Shown in pieces: positions 1 to 10,600 of a stretch of DNA of 64,000 nucleotides (positions are counted from its first letter, which is position 1; each line of letters starts with the position of its first letter). Both the position numbers and the translations under genes were made by a program. The notes under the pieces are model-generated. The model was not told where the DNA came from and ran no database searches. It saw only the letters and a list, made by a program, of their open reading frames with translations. Source of the stretch: Anaeramoeba ignava (lineage: Eukaryota; Metamonada; Anaeramoebidae); assembly GCA_028826165.1 (NCBI GenBank), contig JAPDFW010000060.1, positions 186,001 to 250,000 on the forward strand, read 5' to 3'.

Positions 1-1
1 T

Positions 2-451
2 CCGATAAAGATTTCTTATGTGAATTCAGATCAATGGGGATTTCATGCACAAAGAGAAATTTGTCAATGCACTATTGATAATTGTGGGGTTTGTGGAGGA
101 GGTAATTAAATTAACAAGAAATTTATTTGCTTTTTTTTAATTTTATTTGCTTTTTTTTATTTTTATTTGCTTTTTCTTATTTATTTGCTTTTTTTTATTT
201 ATTTGCTTTTATTTATTTGCTTTTTTTTTATTTGCTTTTTTTTAGATGGTTCTTCTTGTGCTACAAGTACTTCAAAAAGTTCTAATGCTGGTGCTATTGC
301 TGCTGGTGTTATTGTTCCTGTTGTTGTTATTGTTGGTGTTGTTTTTGGTGTTATTTATTACAAAAAAAAGAAAAGAGAACATCATATTCGTGAAACTGTT
401 ATGTCTTCAGAAATTGGTGATACAGAAAATTGGACAAAAATCACTAATTAA
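2..451 (+). CDS. Type I membrane protein, C-terminal end (partial)
   Basis: Only the 3' end of the gene is in the window. Exon 2..101 reads in frame to a GTAATT donor, the intron is 102..245 (T-rich, with TTATTTGC repeats, ending TTTTTTTAG) and exon 246..451 ends in TAA. The splice rebuilds a Cys-rich stretch CGVCGGDGSSC, split inside the Asp codon. This motif is common in extracellular repeats of protist surface proteins. It is followed by a Ser/Thr/Asn linker, one hydrophobic segment of about 23 residues rich in Ala, Gly and Val, then a basic stop-transfer KKKKREHH and a short cytoplasmic tail of about 25 residues. Inference: a cell-surface protein with a large Cys-rich ectodomain upstream of this window. 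Ligand and family cannot be told from this fragment. Confidence 0.75.
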
Positions 452-908
452 AAAAAAAAAAATTTCTCCATTTTAATAACAAAAAAAAAAAAAAAAAGAG
501 GAACTTTTTGAATATCTTTCCTCTTTTTATTTGGATCTTTTACTTTTTTTTTTTTCATTCATTTTTTTCTTTTCTTTTCATTTTTTTTTTTGGATTGAAA
601 TTGAATGAAAAATTCCAAAAAAAAAAAATATTTTTCATTTTGTTTTTGTTTGTTTTTCATTTTTTGAACCAAATTAAAATTGAAAAAAAAGAAATTTCAA
701 AAAAAATTTGGATTAAAATTTGGATTAAAATTTCAAAAAAAATTTGGATTAAAATTTGAATTAAAATTTGAATTGATAATTGTTTTTTAATTGAAAATTG
801 AATTGATAAATTGTCTTTTAATTGGAAATTGTTTTTTAATTGAAAATTGTCTTTTAATTGGAAATTGTTTTTTAATTGATAGTTGTTTTTTAATTGAAAA
901 ATTGTTTT
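452..908. repeat. AT-rich spacer between convergent genes
   Basis: Homopolymer A and T tracts to about 690, then degenerate copies of TTTTTTAATTGAAAATTG to about 915. The open frame at 508-759 begins at TTG and is low complexity. I see no gene here. Confidence 0.7.
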
Positions 909-2867
909 TTAATTGATAGTGCAAGGATCAGCCTAAAAAATTTAATAGAAAATAAAACAATTAAATTATATAAATATTTAATCAATAAATTTTAAAATTA
1001 AATAAAATGAATAAATTTAATTACATGTCCACAAGCAGAACATCCTCCACTACTAAATTCTCCCCAAGGGAAATACTAAATAAAAGAAAATAAAAGAAAA
1101 AAAAATTTTGAATTAAAAAATTTTTAGTTGTCAAAAATCGGAAAAAAAATTTTAATTAAAAAATTTTGAATTAAAATATAAATTAATTACAGTAATTTGT
1201 TCAACTCCATTCAAAAATCGAGAAGCTTGACTGTTAGCCCATGAAACACATTCATCATAAGTTCCTGTGTATCCCCAATCACATTCTTGTGGGCAATAAC
1301 AAACATAAAGTGGGAAAGGAACACTTCCTCTGAGATTGTTTTGTTTGGTAATTCCAGTTACTTTCACTCCACTCTTTGAATCAACTTGTGAAACTTCATC
1401 AAAAGTGGAATCTGGTCCACTAATTTATTATTAAAATTATTATTTAAATTATTGTTAAAATTATTATTAAATTTATTATTAAAATTATTATTAAAATTAT
1501 TATTAAATTTATTATAAAAATTTATTATTAAAATTATTATTAAAATTATTATTAAAATTATTATTAAAATTATTATTAAATTTATTATTAAATTTATTAT
1601 TAAAATTATTATTAAAATTATTATTAAATTTATTATTAAATTTATTATTAAAATTATTATTAAAATTATTATTAAAATTATTATTATAATTATTATTATT
1701 AAATTGATGATTAAATCTATTATTAAATTTATTATTAAATTTATTATAAAAATTTATTATTAAAATTATTATTAAAATTATTATTAAAATTATTATTAAA
1801 AATTATTATTATATTTATTATTAAAATTATTATTAAATTGATGATTAAATTTATTATAAAAATTTATTATTAAATTTATTATATAAAATTTATTATTAAA
1901 ATTATTATTAAATTTATTATTAAAATTATTATTAAAATTATTATTAAATTTATTATTAAATTTATTAATAAAATTATTATTAAAATTATTATTAAAATTA
2001 TTATTAAAATTATTATTAAATTTATTATTAAATTTATTATTAAAATTATTATTAAATTGATGATTAAATTTATTATTAAAATTATTATTAAATTTATTAT
2101 TAAATTTATTATTAAATTTATTATTTAAATTATTATTAAATTTATTATTTAAATTATTATTAAATTTATTATTATAATTTATTATTAAATTTATTATTAA
2201 ATTTATTATTAAATTTATTATTAAATTTATTATTAAAATTATTATTAAAATTATTATTAAAATTATTATTAAAATTATTATTAAATTTATTATTAAAATT
2301 CTTATTAAATTTATTATTAAAATTATTATTTAAATTGATGATTAAATTTATTAAATATTTGAAAATGGAAAAAATTTTTTTTTGATCAAATTTTATAAAA
2401 ATTAAAGATGGATTAATTTAATAATAAAAAATAACAAAAAAATAATAAAAAATAATAAAAATTACCAAAGAGAGCAACCACCTGTACTAAATTCACCACT
2501 AAAATAATTTTGAACATATGAAAAAAAGAAAATAAAAAATCAATTATTTAATTAAAAAATAAAAATAAAAATAAAAATTACGAAGGAAAATAAGAACAAG
2601 TAATTGAAGATCCAGAAGGGAAACTAAATTAAAAAAAAAACAAATTAAAATTTTTATTTAATTTTTTTATTTAATTTTTTTATTTAATTTTTTTATTCGT
2701 AATTGTTTTATTAAAAAATAAATTTACTTTCCAGCATCTTGATCACAGAAACAGAAACATTGAGCTTCGGTTCCATCATATCCTGCTCCACACATAAAAG
2801 GACAATCACATCTTGGTCGTACAAATTGTAAAACGCTTAAAAGAATTAATATGAAAACAAATTTCAT
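909..2867 (-). CDS. Small secreted cysteine-rich protein, six exons
   Basis: Model: complement of 909..932, 1025..1075, 1191..1419, 2466..2498, 2582..2623 and 2728..2867 (519 nt, 172 aa). All exons join in frame. Each intron starts GTAATT or GTAAAT and ends TTTAG or TTAG. The N-terminus MKFVFILILLSVLQFVRP is a clear signal peptide. The mature part has about 15 Cys and no second membrane segment, so secretion is likely. Exons 2-3 and exon 5 encode related strings (YFPSSGEFSTGGCSLC and YFPWGEFSSGGCSACG), which points to an internal duplication flanking the larger middle exon (CYCPQECDWGYTGTYDECVSWAN). Intron 3 (1420..2465) is about 1 kb of TTATTA repeats. I do not recognise the family. The longest uninterrupted frame, 1152-1367, is only part of the gene. 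Confidence 0.8.
1426..2345. repeat. TTATTATTAAAA repeat inside an intron
   Basis: About 0.9 kb of imperfect 11-13 bp units built from ATTATTAAA and ATTTATT, with a few interspersed TTGATGATTAAA units. It fills almost all of intron 3 of the secreted Cys-rich protein gene, whose flanking exons remain in frame. Confidence 0.9.
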
Positions 2868-2922
2868 TTTTTGTTTTTGTTTTAAATTTAATAAGAAAAA
2901 TCAAAGAAAAAAAATTGAAAGA

Positions 2923-2945
2923 AGAAAAATGAAAAAATGAAAAAT
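2923..2945 (-). promoter_or_regulatory. TTTTTCATTTTT element upstream of the secreted protein gene
   Basis: On the minus strand this reads TTTTTCATTTTTTCATTTTTC, about 55-75 bp upstream of the ATG at 2867. The same word precedes nearly every gene in the window. It matches the Trichomonas-type initiator consensus TCAYTW. Function is inferred. Confidence 0.45.
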
Positions 2946-3062
2946 TTTAATTTTGTTTTTTTATTAAAAAAAAAATGAAAAAAAAAATGAAGAAAAAAAT
3001 TGGAACAAAATCAACATAAAAAAAAGAAAAAAAAAAGTGGAAAATGTTTCACATTATTTTTT

Positions 3063-4055
3063 AAATTGATTTTGATTTAGAAATTGAATTATAAATTGAT
3101 TTAGATTTAGAAATTGATTTAAAAATTGATTTAGAATTAGAAATTGATTTAGATTTAGAAATTGAATTTAGAAATTGATTTAAATTTAGAAATTGATTTA
3201 AATTTAGAAATTGATTTAGAAATTGATTTAGAAATTGATTTAGAAATTGATTTAGATTTAGAAATTGATTTAGATTTAGAAATTGATTTAGATTTAGAAA
3301 TTGATTTAGATTTAGAAATTGATTTAGATTTTAAAATTGATTTAGATTTAGAAATTGATTTGAATTTAGAAATTGATTTAGATTTTAAAATTGATTTAGA
3401 TTTTAAAATTGATTTAGAAATTGGTTTAGATTTAGAAATTGATTTAAATTTAGAAATTGAAATTGATTTAAAATTAGAAATTGAATTAGAAATTGAATTA
3501 GAAATTGATTTAGAAATTGATTTAAATTTAGAAATTGATTTAGATTTAGAAATTGATTTAGAAATTGATTTAGATTTTGAAATAGATTTAGATTTAGAAA
3601 TTGATTTAGAAATTGATTTAGATTTAGAAATTGAATTATAAATTGGTTTAGAAATTGATTTAGATTTAGAAATTGATTTAGAAATTGATTTAAAAATTGA
3701 TTTTGATTTAGAATTAGAAATTGATTTAGATTTAGAAATTGATTTAGTTTATAAATTGAATTAGAAATTGATTTAGAAATTGATTTAGAAATTGATTTAG
3801 ATTTAGAAATTGATTTAGAAATTGATTTAGATTTAGAAATTGATTTAGAAATTGATTTAGAAATTGATTTAGATTTAGAAATTGATTTAGATTTAGAAAT
3901 TGATTTAGATTTAGAAATTGATTTAGAAATTGATTTAGATTTAGAAATTGATTTAGATTTAGAAATTGATTTAGATTTAGAAATTGATTTAGATTTAGAA
4001 ATTGATTTAGATTTAGAAATTGATTTAGATTTAGAAATTAATATGGAAATTAATA
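3063..4055. repeat. GATTTAGAAATT tandem repeat
   Basis: About 1 kb of ATTGATTTAGA and ATTTAGAA units with few interruptions. It fills the spacer between the ATG of the secreted protein gene and the stop of the next minus-strand gene. One phase is open at 3162-3641 (Leu-Glu-Ile-Asp repeats) but begins at TTG and has no non-repeat part, so I do not call it a gene. Confidence 0.9.
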
Positions 4056-4061
4056 TGGAAA

Positions 4062-6593
4062 TTAATCTAAATTCAATTTCTTTTGTCTTCTTGAAAAAAA
4101 TATATATAAGCGAACAAATTTAATTTTTCCAGTAGTAAAATCTTCAAATAAACGAGCCAAATCAATTTGTTTAAAAACTTGTAATTCTTGAAGATGATTA
4201 CGAAATTTAAGAATAAAAAACTTATTCAATTCAGAAGATAAAACTTCATACAATCCAAAAATATCAATTTGTCTTGAAACTTCAAAATAATAAACTTCTT
4301 GATTTTTAGTCACACATTTCAACTTAATTTTAGAAGGTAATCCAAATCTAAAACTTAACTCTTTTGTATTTAATTCTTCAACTTTTTGTTTCTTTGAATA
4401 TATTTTTTTATATTTTTCCAACAATTTTTGTGAATCTCGAATTTTTGATTGTAAAATTAAACTACAATCATAAGTTTCTTGAATGAATTTTTTTAATTGG
4501 CGAATTTCTCTTTGATATGAATCACAATTAATTGGATGAAAATCAAAAAGATGTTCCAAAAGTTTTTTGTGATTTTCTTTTGAGCGAAAAATTTGTTTTT
4601 TTTCCGCAGATTTGATTTTAGAAATATTATTCCGTTTGATTTTAAAAGGTTGTGATCGTGAATATCTTTGAAGTGAAATATTTGGAACTGGTCTTCCTGA
4701 TCTTGTTTTTCTATTTATAAAAACATTTTCTGTGTTACTTCTTGATCTTTGTGTAAATGATTGTAAACGATTTGAGTTTGTTTCAACATCAGTAATTGAA
4801 GTAGAGCGTTCCATTTTAAATTTATTTGGACTTTTCTTAAATTTTCCTTTTTTTTCTCCTATTAATTCTATTTGATCTGATTGTGATTTGATTTTGAGTT
4901 TTGAATTTGATTTTGGAATTGAAATATTTTTATTATTTTGATTTTGAATTTGAATTTGATTTTGATTTTGATTTTGATTTTGAATTTGATTTTGATTTTC
5001 ATTTTCAATTTGATTTTGAATTTGATTTTCATCTTCATTTTCAATTTTATTTTGATTTTCATTTTCATTTTCATTTTCAATTTGATTTTGATTTTGATTT
5101 TGATTTTCATTTTCAATTTGTTTTTGATTTTGATTTTGATTTTGATTTTGAATTTGATTTTGTTTTTCAATTTGATTTTGAATTTGATTTTGATTTTGAT
5201 TTTGATTTTCAATTTGATTTTGATTTTGATTTTGAATTTGATTTTGTTTTTCATTTTGATTTTCATTTTGATTTTGATTTTGATTTTCAATTTGATTTTG
5301 ATTTTCAATTTGATTTTGATTTTGTTTTTCATTTTGATTTTCATTTTCATTTTCATTTTCATTTTGATTTTGATTTTGTTTTTCAATTTGATTTTGAATT
5401 TGATTTTGATTTTCAATTTGAATTTGATTTTGAATTTTGATTTCTTGTTTTAATTTTGATTCTTTATTTGGTAAAGAACTTGTTGAAATTAAATTTGTTT
5501 TTGTTTTGATATTTTCATTTTCATTATTCTTATTCCTTTTTTCTTCAATTTCTTGAAATTGAAAATTTAAATTGGTTTTGATTTCGTCATAATGGATAAA
5601 TTCGTCTTGATCACTTGTTCTAATTGAAAATTCTTCAAATTCATGATCTCCAAATTCACTCAAATCAGAAAAATGTGGAGAATTGGAAGTTTTTTTTGTG
5701 GAAGAAATTTCAAAACTATCATTAATTTCAGAATATTTTGAAGGTGAAAATCTGAAAAAATCATAGGTTTCATCAAAATATAAAGATGAATCATTTTCAT
5801 TTTCATTTTCATTTTCATTTTCATTTTCAATTTGATTTTGATTTTGATTTTGATTTTGATTTTCATTTTGATTTTGATTTTGATTTTGATTTTGATTTTG
5901 ATTTTGATTTTCAATTTCAATTTCATTTTCATTTTCATTTTCAATTTGATTTTGATTTTGATTTTGATTTTCAATTTCATTTTCATTTCCATTTTCAATT
6001 TGATTTTGATTTTCAATATCAATTTGATTTTTATTTTCATTTCCATTTTCAATTTGATTTTGATTTTGATTTTGATTTTGATTTTCATTTTCAATATCAA
6101 TTTCAATTAATTTATCAATTTTTTCTTGAATTTCATCAATATTTTCAATTAGATTCTCATTTGAATTATAATTTTGAAAAAGATTTTTATGAAAAAAATT
6201 TTCATTTGGAATAATTTTCTCTTTTTCAATGAAATATAATTTTTCTAAATTTCTTTGTTTTCTTTTTCTTTTTTTTTGAAAGTTGGAATTTAAGACATTT
6301 TTATCTAAATCATGCTTTTTATTTTGTAAATTAATTTTTGAATTGGAATTGTTTTCTGATTTTTCATTAAAATTTTGATTTAAATTTTGATTTAAATTTT
6401 GATTGGAATTTTCAGAATTAAATTTTTTAACAATCTTTAAAAATTTTTGTGATTTTGAAATTCTTTTTGTTTCTGAAATTTGAAAAAATTTTTCAATTCT
6501 TCTATTTAAAAAAGGTTGTGATTTATGTCTTCTTGTTTTGTTTTGATTGTTTTCAGGATTGAAATAAGTTAAACTTTCACATTCAACGAACAT
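4062..6593 (-). CDS. Asn/Gln/Glu-rich protein with possible PB1-like C-terminus
   Basis: An intronless frame of 843 aa. Start: ATG at 6593, right after a TTTTTCATTTTTTTCC element. Residues 1-150 are polar and basic. About 170-290 and 390-590 are long Gln-Asn, Glu-Asn and Ile-Glu repeats made of CAAAAT and GAAAAT hexamers. About 610-690 is Ser/Arg/Lys-rich and probably disordered. About 700-750 is helical and charged. The last 90 residues look folded: a Lys-led strand (KIKLKCVTK), a strand FEVSRQI, a helix with Leu/Phe, and an acidic DLARLFEDF turn before a final strand KFVRLYIF. That pattern resembles a PB1 or ubiquitin-like fold; this is inference. The repeats keep five frames open, which creates several Lys-Ile and Asp-Phe shadow frames. 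Role unknown. Confidence 0.7.
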   Translation of the reverse strand: MFVECESLTYFNPENNQNKTRRHKSQPFLNRRIEKFFQISETKRISKSQKFLKIVKKFNSENSNQNLNQNLNQNFNEKSENNSNSKINLQNKKHDLDKNVLNSNFQKKRKRKQRNLEKLYFIEKEKIIPNENFFHKNLFQNYNSNENLIENIDEIQEKIDKLIEIDIENENQNQNQNQNQIENGNENKNQIDIENQNQIENGNENEIENQNQNQNQIENENENEIEIENQNQNQNQNQNQNQNENQNQNQNQNQIENENENENENENDSSLYFDETYDFFRFSPSKYSEINDSFEISSTKKTSNSPHFSDLSEFGDHEFEEFSIRTSDQDEFIHYDEIKTNLNFQFQEIEEKRNKNNENENIKTKTNLISTSSLPNKESKLKQEIKIQNQIQIENQNQIQNQIEKQNQNQNENENENENQNEKQNQNQIENQNQIENQNQNQNENQNEKQNQIQNQNQNQIENQNQNQNQIQNQIEKQNQIQNQNQNQNQKQIENENQNQNQNQIENENENENQNKIENEDENQIQNQIENENQNQIQNQNQNQNQIQIQNQNNKNISIPKSNSKLKIKSQSDQIELIGEKKGKFKKSPNKFKMERSTSITDVETNSNRLQSFTQRSRSNTENVFINRKTRSGRPVPNISLQRYSRSQPFKIKRNNISKIKSAEKKQIFRSKENHKKLLEHLFDFHPINCDSYQREIRQLKKFIQETYDCSLILQSKIRDSQKLLEKYKKIYSKKQKVEELNTKELSFRFGLPSKIKLKCVTKNQEVYYFEVSRQIDIFGLYEVLSSELNKFFILKFRNHLQELQVFKQIDLARLFEDFTTGKIKFVRLYIFFSRRQKKLNLD

Positions 6594-6602
6594 ATTTTAA
6601 AA

Positions 6603-6620
6603 GGAAAAAAATGAAAAAAA
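6603..6620 (-). promoter_or_regulatory. TTTTTCATTTTTTTCC element
   Basis: On the minus strand the initiator-like TCATTTTTT lies about 10-25 bp upstream of the ATG at 6593, with only CTTTTAAAAT between. It is the same element as at other genes in the window. Confidence 0.45.
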
Positions 6621-6659
6621 AAAAATAAAAATTAAAAAAAATTTTTTCCTCTTTTTTTT

Positions 6660-7580
6660 ATTTTAATTTGATTTAGATTTTAATTTAGATTTGGATTTTG
6701 ATTTTGATTTTGATTTTTAAGATTTAGATTTTGATTTGATTTAATTTAGATTTAGATTTTGATTTTGATTTTGATTTTGATTTTGATTTTGATTTTGATT
6801 TTGATTTTGATTTTGATTTTGATTTTGATTTTGATTTTGATTTTGATTTTGATTTTGATTTTGATTTTGATTTTGATTTTGATTTTGATTTTTGATTTTT
6901 GATTTTGATTTTGATTTTGATTTTGATTTTGATTTTGATTTTGATTTTGATTTTGATTTTGATTTTGATTTTGATTTTAATTTTGATTTTTGATTTTGAT
7001 TTTGATTTTGATTTTGATTTTAATTTTGATTTTGATTTTGATTTTGATTTTGATTTTAATTTTAATTTTGATTTTGATTTTGATTTTGATTTTTTTGATT
7101 TAGATTTTGATTTTGATTTTAGATTTTGATTTTTGATTTTAGTTTTGATTTTGATTTTGATTTTAATTTTGATTTAGATTTTAATTTTGATTTTGATTTT
7201 AGATTTTGAATTTTGATTTAGATTTAGATTTTGATTTTGATTTTGATTTTGATTTTGATTTTGATTTTGATTTTGATTTTGATTTTGATTTTGATTTTGA
7301 TTTTGATTTTGATTTTGATTTTGATTTTGATTTTGATTTTGATTTTAATTTTGATTTTAATTTTGATTTAGATTTTGATTTTGATTTTGATTTTAATTTT
7401 GATTTTGATTTTGATTTTGATTTTGATTTTGATTTTGATTTTTGATTTTTTGAATTTTTTTGATTTTGATTTTAATTTTCATTTTGATTTTGATTTTGAT
7501 TTTCATTTTGATTTTGATTTTAATTTAGATTTTGATTTTGATTTTAATTTTAATTTTGATTTTAATTTTGATTTAGATTT
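6660..7580. repeat. GATTTT hexanucleotide array
   Basis: Nearly pure (GATTTT)n from about 6750 to 7580 with scattered single-base phase slips. It lies in the spacer between two divergently transcribed genes. It is the reverse complement of the CAAAAT hexamer that encodes Gln-Asn repeats in neighbouring genes. The long Ile-Leu and Asp-Phe frames here are artefacts of the repeat. Confidence 0.95.
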
Positions 7581-7590
7581 TCCAAATATT

Positions 7591-7613
7591 TTTTTTTCAT
7601 TTTTTTTCATTTT
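7591..7613 (+). promoter_or_regulatory. Double TTTTTTTCAT element
   Basis: Two direct TTTTTTTCAT words, 17-40 bp upstream of the ATG at 7630 and directly after the hexamer array ends. This is the initiator-like element found before most genes here. Confidence 0.45.
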
Positions 7614-7629
7614 TTTTAATTTTCTTTTA

Positions 7630-10600
7630 ATGTTTACAGTTGATGAAATTTCTCGTTTACTTGAATTAAAAAACAACGAATTAGCTCAAAGATTACAAAA
7701 AAACATTATTAAAGCAAATTTAATAATAAATAATTTTCCATTTGAAAAAGGAGAAGATTTTAATTTCCAATTAATACATATAGCAACAATAAAAAACAAT
7801 TCAAAAGCAATAAAAACACTTTTAAAATATGGAGCTGATAAAAATGCAAAAACAAAAATGGGAAATACAAGTCTTCATTTAGCAGCTAAATTAGGGTTTA
7901 TAAATTGTGCAAAAATATTATTAGATAATAAATGTGAAATAAATATTACAAATGAATTGATAGAAACACCTCTTGTTGTTTCAATTAAATCTAATAGTGT
8001 GGATATTACAAGATTTTTACTAGATAAATCTGCAAATATTGATATTTTTGATTCATCTGGGTAAACTGAATTAAAATTCATTTATAAATAAAATTAATTT
8101 AAAATTAAAATTCATTTATAAAATTCATTTATAATTAAAATTCATTTATAAAATTAAAATTCATTTATAAAATTAAAATTCATTTATAATTAAAATTAAA
8201 ATTAAAATTATAATTCATTTATAAAATTAAAATTCATTTATAAAATTAAAATTCATTTATAAAATTAAAATTCATTTATAATTAAAATTCATTTATAAAA
8301 TTGAAATTCATTTATAAAATTAAAATTAAAATTAAAATTCATTTATAAAATTAAAATTCATTTATAAATTTATTTATAAAATTAAAATTCATTTATAAAT
8401 TTATTTATAAAATTAAAATTAAAATTAAAATTAAAATTCATTTATAAATTTAAAATCAAAATTAAAATCAAAATTCATTTATAAAATCAAAATTCATTTA
8501 TAAAATCAAAATTCATTTATAATTAAAATTTATTTATAAAATTAAAATTAAAATTCATTTATAAAATTAAAATTCATTTATAATTAAAATCAAAATTAAA
8601 ATTCATTTATAATTAAAATCAAAATTAAAATTCATTTGAAATTAAAATTCATTTATAATTAAAATTCATTTATAAAATCAAAAATTTATAATTAAAGAAT
8701 GACTCCTTTAGTTATAGCATCAAGCCTTGGAAATATTCAAGCATTAAGACTAATATTAAACACGAAAAAAACAACACTTGATTCATTTGATGCAGTTGGA
8801 TGGAATTCACTTCATTATGCATGTCGAAACAAACATTTCGAAATAGTAAAAGAATTATTAGAAAAAGGAGCAAAAATAGATGAAATAACAATCGATTATT
8901 ACGAAGCAATCCACATCGCAGTTCAACAAGAATGGATGAGCGGAATCAAAATCCTGATAAAATACGGAGCAGATCCAAACGCAATCCATGAAAAACAATG
9001 GACTTGTCTTCATTTTGCAGTTGAAACAGGAAATCGAGAAATAACCGAATATTTATTGAAAAAACACGCAGATCCAAATCTCAAAAGTACAGTCGGCCAA
9101 ACACCTCTTCATGTGGCATCTCAACATGGCCATCTTGCATGCATTGAATTGCTCAATTTATATGAAGCAAAATTAAACGAGCAAGACCACAGCGGTGTTA
9201 CTCCGCTGATGTATTGCGTTAGGGAGGAGCATTTGGAATGCACGAAATACTTGATTTTCCAAGGCGCTTCAGTAAATATCACTGATTATGATGGATGGTC
9301 TCTTGTTCATTACGCCGCAAATATTCCAAATTTTGAATTTATTGAATATTTAATTGAGACCCAAAAAATGCCAGTTAACGGATCAACTAGAACTAAATTG
9401 ATGCCTATTCATTTGGCTAGCAAAATTGGGAATATTCAAGTACTCACTTTACTTCTGGAAAATTCCGCAGATATCAACGCAAGAAATAATAGTGGATGGA
9501 GCCCCGTTTGTTTTGCTTGCGATGCGGGAAAAATCGATGCTATCAAGTTCCTCATCTCAAAAGGAGCTGATTATCAAAATTTTAAAACGGCAAATGATGA
9601 TACTTTAATACATATTGCAGCTACATCTGGAAAAATTGATATTTTAGATTATTTCATCAAACTAAAAATCCCGATTGATCAGAAAAATTCAACACAATCA
9701 ACACCTCTTCATTTGGCAATTATACATCATCATTTCGATGTTGCCAATATCCTCATCTCAAATGGAGCGCAAATCAATCACCAGGATATTAATGGAAATA
9801 CTTGTCTTCATTTAATTGTCAATCATTTTAAGGAATTTACATTGTATCAAGGCAATGAAATGAAAAATTTACTCAAACGCAATATTTTAAACCAAAAAAC
9901 AAATGAAGATGACTTCCTCACAAATGAGGAAACAGAGAATGAAATGCAATTTAAAATCAATCGGTTATCAGATAGTATTAATTGGAAACATTTCAGAAAA
10001 TCAATCAGAAATATTCAAATTCCTTCTGTGAGTGTTGAAAATACAAACGAAAAAAAAGAACAGGAAAATCCAATTAAAAATCAATCACAAGAAGAAAATT
10101 TCAAAACAAATCAAATTAGTTTCATTTATTTCCTTCGTTCTGTTGGAGCAGATTGCTCTATTCAAAACAAAGAATCGAAAAGGCCTATTGATTTGGCTGA
10201 ATCTTTAGGGAAATATTCTTTAATTTTTCATCTTGATCCTGAATTAGATTATATTTTTTCAGATGGATTTGAATTTTTACCAAAAGAAATGAATCGTTTA
10301 CAAATTATTTTGAATGAATGTATACAAAAAGTAACAGAAGAAAAGGGAGGAAAAAGTTTAGAATCAAATAATTCAAATCAAAATTTAAATGAAAATCCAA
10401 ATCAAAATGAAAATTTAAATGAAAATCAAAATCAAAATCAAAATGAAAATTCAAATGAAAATTTAAATTTAAATCAAAATCAAAATGAAAATTTAAATGA
10501 AAATCAATATCAATATCAAAAAGGAATCTTAATGGATCAAATACTTCTTTCTCTTCACTTAATACAAGATATCCTGAGAAACCCAGAAAATGAAAAAATT

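Noticed and set aside
508-759. Phe-rich frame after the first gene
   Set aside because: Starts at TTG, consists of T and A runs, and lies in a 3' flank between convergent genes.
1426-2345. Regularly spaced short repeats as a CRISPR array
   Set aside because: Units are directly adjacent AT simple repeats without unique spacers, in an intron of a eukaryotic gene.
3162-3641. 159-codon Leu-Glu-Ile-Asp repeat frame
   Set aside because: It starts at TTG in the middle of a satellite that continues identically beyond both ends; no promoter word or unique sequence.
4868-5453. Long Lys-Ile, Asp-Phe and Ile-Leu frames overlapping the Asn/Gln-rich gene, and similar frames at 5660-6214, 6899-7445, 24447-25049 and 57142-57743
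   Set aside because: They are alternative phases of hexamer repeats without stops, contain no non-repeat domain and lack proper starts.
8712-8909. Minus-strand Leu-rich frame inside the ankyrin gene
   Set aside because: Shadow of the ankyrin reading frame, which is clearly the coding one.
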